A stretch of DNA of 19,278 nucleotides from JBCBKZ01 sp039026975 (GTDB lineage: Bacteria; Bacteroidota; Bacteroidia; J057): the NCBI GenBank assembly GCA_039026975.1, contig JBCCLI010000084.1:1-19278 (forward strand), written 5' to 3'. Each line of letters opens with the position of its first letter. The stretch's first letter is position 1. This document shows positions 17,842 to 19,278 of the stretch, in pieces. The notes beneath the pieces were generated by a model, which had not been told where the DNA came from, made no database searches, and saw nothing but the letters and a program-made list of their open reading frames with translations. The position numbers were made by a program, and so were the translations under genes.

Positions 17842-18159
17842 TTAATGTGTTTCTTTTTTGATGACTAGCAGCGGTTCTCCTTCCGGGGTTTGAATAGTGG
17901 TAATGGTAGTAGTAGGTTGAGGGTTATCCAGGAATTTCTTTTTGAGATATTCTGCCAGAAAAGTGCTGATAATGGTTGCGGGTATGGCTACCCCTGCACT
18001 TACCAGGGCTATCACCATTTCTGGACTCATGAAGGAGCGCGTTTTCTCCTTATTGAGTTCTGCTGTAGCCTGAGTATTATACGCGCTCTCATTCCAAGCC
18101 TGTACAAATTCTTCTTTTGAAATGCCTAATTCAGGATCAATGCTGATATACTGCTTCAT
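17842..18159 (-). CDS. Small single-pass membrane protein paired with the CHAT-STAND gene
   Basis: This 105-residue protein has three parts. A polar N-terminal part (1-44) contains a likely helix (KEEFVQAWNESAYNTQATAE). One hydrophobic segment (about 47-70; VIALVSAGVAIPATIISTFLA) is followed by YLKKK, a positive stop-transfer end. A beta-like tail (80-105) contains TTTITTIQTPEGEPLLVIKK. There is no cleavable signal. The order of short head, membrane helix and a beta-hairpin tail reading like 'T.P-G..L.I' resembles the EACC1-type 'effector-associated constant components' found next to NTP-dependent conflict effectors; this is a similarity of layout, not a proven homology. It ends 5 bases before the CHAT gene and is surely co-transcribed with it. 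It could anchor or regulate the CHAT protein, or be its substrate. Confidence 0.75.
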   Translation of the reverse strand: MKQYISIDPELGISKEEFVQAWNESAYNTQATAELNKEKTRSFMSPEMVIALVSAGVAIPATIISTFLAEYLKKKFLDNPQPTTTITTIQTPEGEPLLVIKKETH

Positions 18160-18911
18160 ATATAAACTCGTATTTCTCTCTACCAGAGGGAAGGAAGTAA
18201 CTATAAGTAATCAGGGATTCATATAAATATACTAAAAATTTCATATGGATGGAATACCCTAAGTAGGTAAACACTTGGGAAATACTATTCTGGAAAAAGA
18301 TGGTGCAGCAGCCTATTGACTTTTAGGAATTAGGCATCCTAATGTAGGGGTGGATTTATCCGCTTTTCACATCAGGCTCCTGAGTTCCACTAATTAAGGC
18401 CTAAGATGGCTTTAGGCTCCTGAACTGCTATATTTTTGTAGAAAGGAGTAAGATATCGCCTCTATGAGGCTATCGCTTTTATGCTCCCTTTTCTACCCAT
18501 ATGTTGCTCATAGGGAGCTGCTCCTGTTTTCCGCCAATTAAGGCCCAAACTGAAAAGGGTTATTGAGTTCTCTCTGCGCCCGTATTAGAAACTACTTGGA
18601 TATAGGTGGGAGCATGAGCATTTTGGACTTTTTGAATACCCCTAGATCGACTTTAGAAGCAGAAATTAACCATAATTTACTAAAATGAATCCAATAGATA
18701 CCTGTAGATCAGTTGGTTATACGTAGGTGAATAAGGAAGTGCATAGCTCAGGAAAAATTGGATGCCATACGTAAAAAAGAAATAGCGTGGAGCAGCTTTT
18801 GAGGCTCTTATCACCACCCCTGAAGGGAAATATACTATCAAGTGCTATAGGATGGTGTAGAAACTATGTTACGCCCTCCAAATTTTTTCTTCACACAGGA
18901 TAAAGCATAAC
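18160..18911. other. 752-base region without an intact gene, upstream of the CHAT operon
   Basis: The part next to 18159 must contain the leftward promoter of the small membrane protein gene, but no good -33/-7 match was found. The middle (18372-18548) has short direct and inverted repeats, listed separately. Further right, two short coding-like segments on the plus strand in different frames (18731-18799 and 18801-18860, interrupted by stops) could be the remains of a decayed gene. No tRNA, transposase or CRISPR unit was recognised. Confidence 0.45.
18372..18548. repeat. Cluster of short direct and inverted repeats
   Basis: A 29-base direct repeat occurs at 18376-18404 and 18520-18548 with 24 identical positions and no gaps; both copies end in AATTAAGGCC(T/C)AA. 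AGGCTCCTGA occurs at 18374-18383 and 18414-18423. Inverted repeats are TCAGG-CT-CCTGA (18372-18383), GCCTAA...TTAGGC (18399-18417), GCCTC-TAT-GAGGC flanked by GATA/TATC (18452-18474) and GCTCCCT...AGGGAGC (18483-18518). The block could be a structured RNA, a remnant of a mobile element or a small repeat family; the sequence alone does not decide. Confidence 0.6.
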
Positions 18912-19278
18912 TTAAGCCAACGCCTTCACATTAGGTTCCACCCACCTGACCCTAGCATGCTGTGAGAATAGCTGATCTTGTGTGTAGTAAGCCAGGGGTG
19001 CCTGTGAATGCACCTTTGGGTGTGCGAGCAGGGCATTGAAGAGATGGTCTAAGGGATATTGGGTGGTTATTTCTTTCAGAATCTTAACCAGATAGAGCAC
19101 CCAGAAAATGGTGAGGGTTTCATGGTAACCTCTCTCCAGCGTATTTCGATTTCCATGCGAATGGTTCAAGAGAATGATGCCCGACTTCATCCTGAGGATA
19201 GCTTCTTCTACCGACTCATGGTAGGCATACCATGCAGCTACTAGCAGGTGCGCCTCATGCGTCCAGTCTTCTGCAGAA
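18912..19278 (-). CDS. Conserved uncharacterised protein, C-terminal part (start outside window)
   Basis: The frame is open from the window edge to TAA at 18912-18914, giving 121 residues; the ATG at 19190 is internal, because family-like sequence continues upstream of it (EDWTHEAHLLVAAWYAYHES). I recognise the pattern of a widespread family of unknown function: a WTHxAHL motif near the N-terminus, then GYHETLT about 45 residues on, a helical middle, and a C-terminal PLAYYTQDQLFSQHARVRWV with a pattern like 'YY..e.L.S..AR..fveP'. The conserved His and Glu could bind a metal, but no function is established that I know of. It is separated from the CHAT operon by 752 bases and is probably unrelated to it. 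Confidence 0.7.
   Translation of the reverse strand, partial: SAEDWTHEAHLLVAAWYAYHESVEEAILRMKSGIILLNHSHGNRNTLERGYHETLTIFWVLYLVKILKEITTQYPLDHLFNALLAHPKVHSQAPLAYYTQDQLFSQHARVRWVEPNVKALA

Noticed and set aside
17890..18120. 76-residue plus-strand reading frame opposite the small membrane protein gene
   Set aside because: The minus-strand frame has a proper membrane segment with positive stop-transfer end and is tightly spaced to the CHAT gene, so it is the real gene.
18720..18780. Possible integron attC or tRNA-like sequence (GTTGG...ATACGTAGG)
   Set aside because: No paired RYYYAAC/GTTRRRY sites and no tRNA arms could be built.
19059..19244. 61-residue plus-strand reading frame at the right edge
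   Set aside because: It is antisense to the conserved GYHETLT family protein and has no features.

Overview
The window looks like chromosomal DNA from a member of the Bacteroidota, most likely a Cytophagia-type marine or soil bacterium. The signs are moderate AT-richness, very few Shine-Dalgarno sequences, a lipoprotein with an acidic Cys-Asp surface-export-like signal, a fused alpha/beta 2-oxoacid dehydrogenase E1, and a Crp-type regulator with the short HTH typical of the phylum. No rRNA, tRNA, CRISPR array or intact insertion sequence was found. This taxonomic call is an inference from gene content, not a marker-gene result.

Layout from left to right. At 1-663 (minus) is the N-terminal part of a secreted PQQ-type sugar dehydrogenase lipoprotein. 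At 900-2421 (plus) a Crp/Fnr-family regulator is followed by a membrane sterol desaturase/fatty-acid hydroxylase family enzyme. At 2666-8678 (minus) lies the gltB-gltD operon for NADPH glutamate synthase, closed by a clear intrinsic terminator at 2609-2640. At 9052-11067 (minus) is a fused E1 component of a 2-oxoacid dehydrogenase complex. At 11450-12403 (plus) is a two-domain fasciclin lipoprotein with its own strong terminator. At 12508-14136 (plus) are a BASS-type transporter and a short-chain dehydrogenase that probably form a two-gene operon.

The accessory part is 14144-18159 (minus). A 105-residue single-pass membrane protein is followed after 5 bases by a 1230-residue protein built as CHAT caspase-like protease, NB-ARC/STAND ATPase and seven nearly identical 40-residue TPR repeats. 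This has the form of a STAND immune sensor/effector: the repeats sense, the ATPase switches, the protease acts, and the small membrane protein is a constant partner or possible substrate. It is the best candidate in the window for an under-described conflict system. Its N-terminal PEVIS duplication and the uniform 120-base repeats suggest recent replication slippage or recombination.

Upstream of this pair, 18160-18911 has no intact gene but contains a cluster of short direct and inverted repeats and possibly a decayed reading frame. The right edge (18912-19278, minus) holds the C-terminal part of a conserved uncharacterised protein with a GYHETLT motif. The housekeeping genes (nitrogen assimilation, 2-oxoacid oxidation) are ordinary. 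Points worth checking outside the defence-like locus are the SDR that lacks the catalytic serine and the acidic lipoprotein signal of the fasciclin protein.
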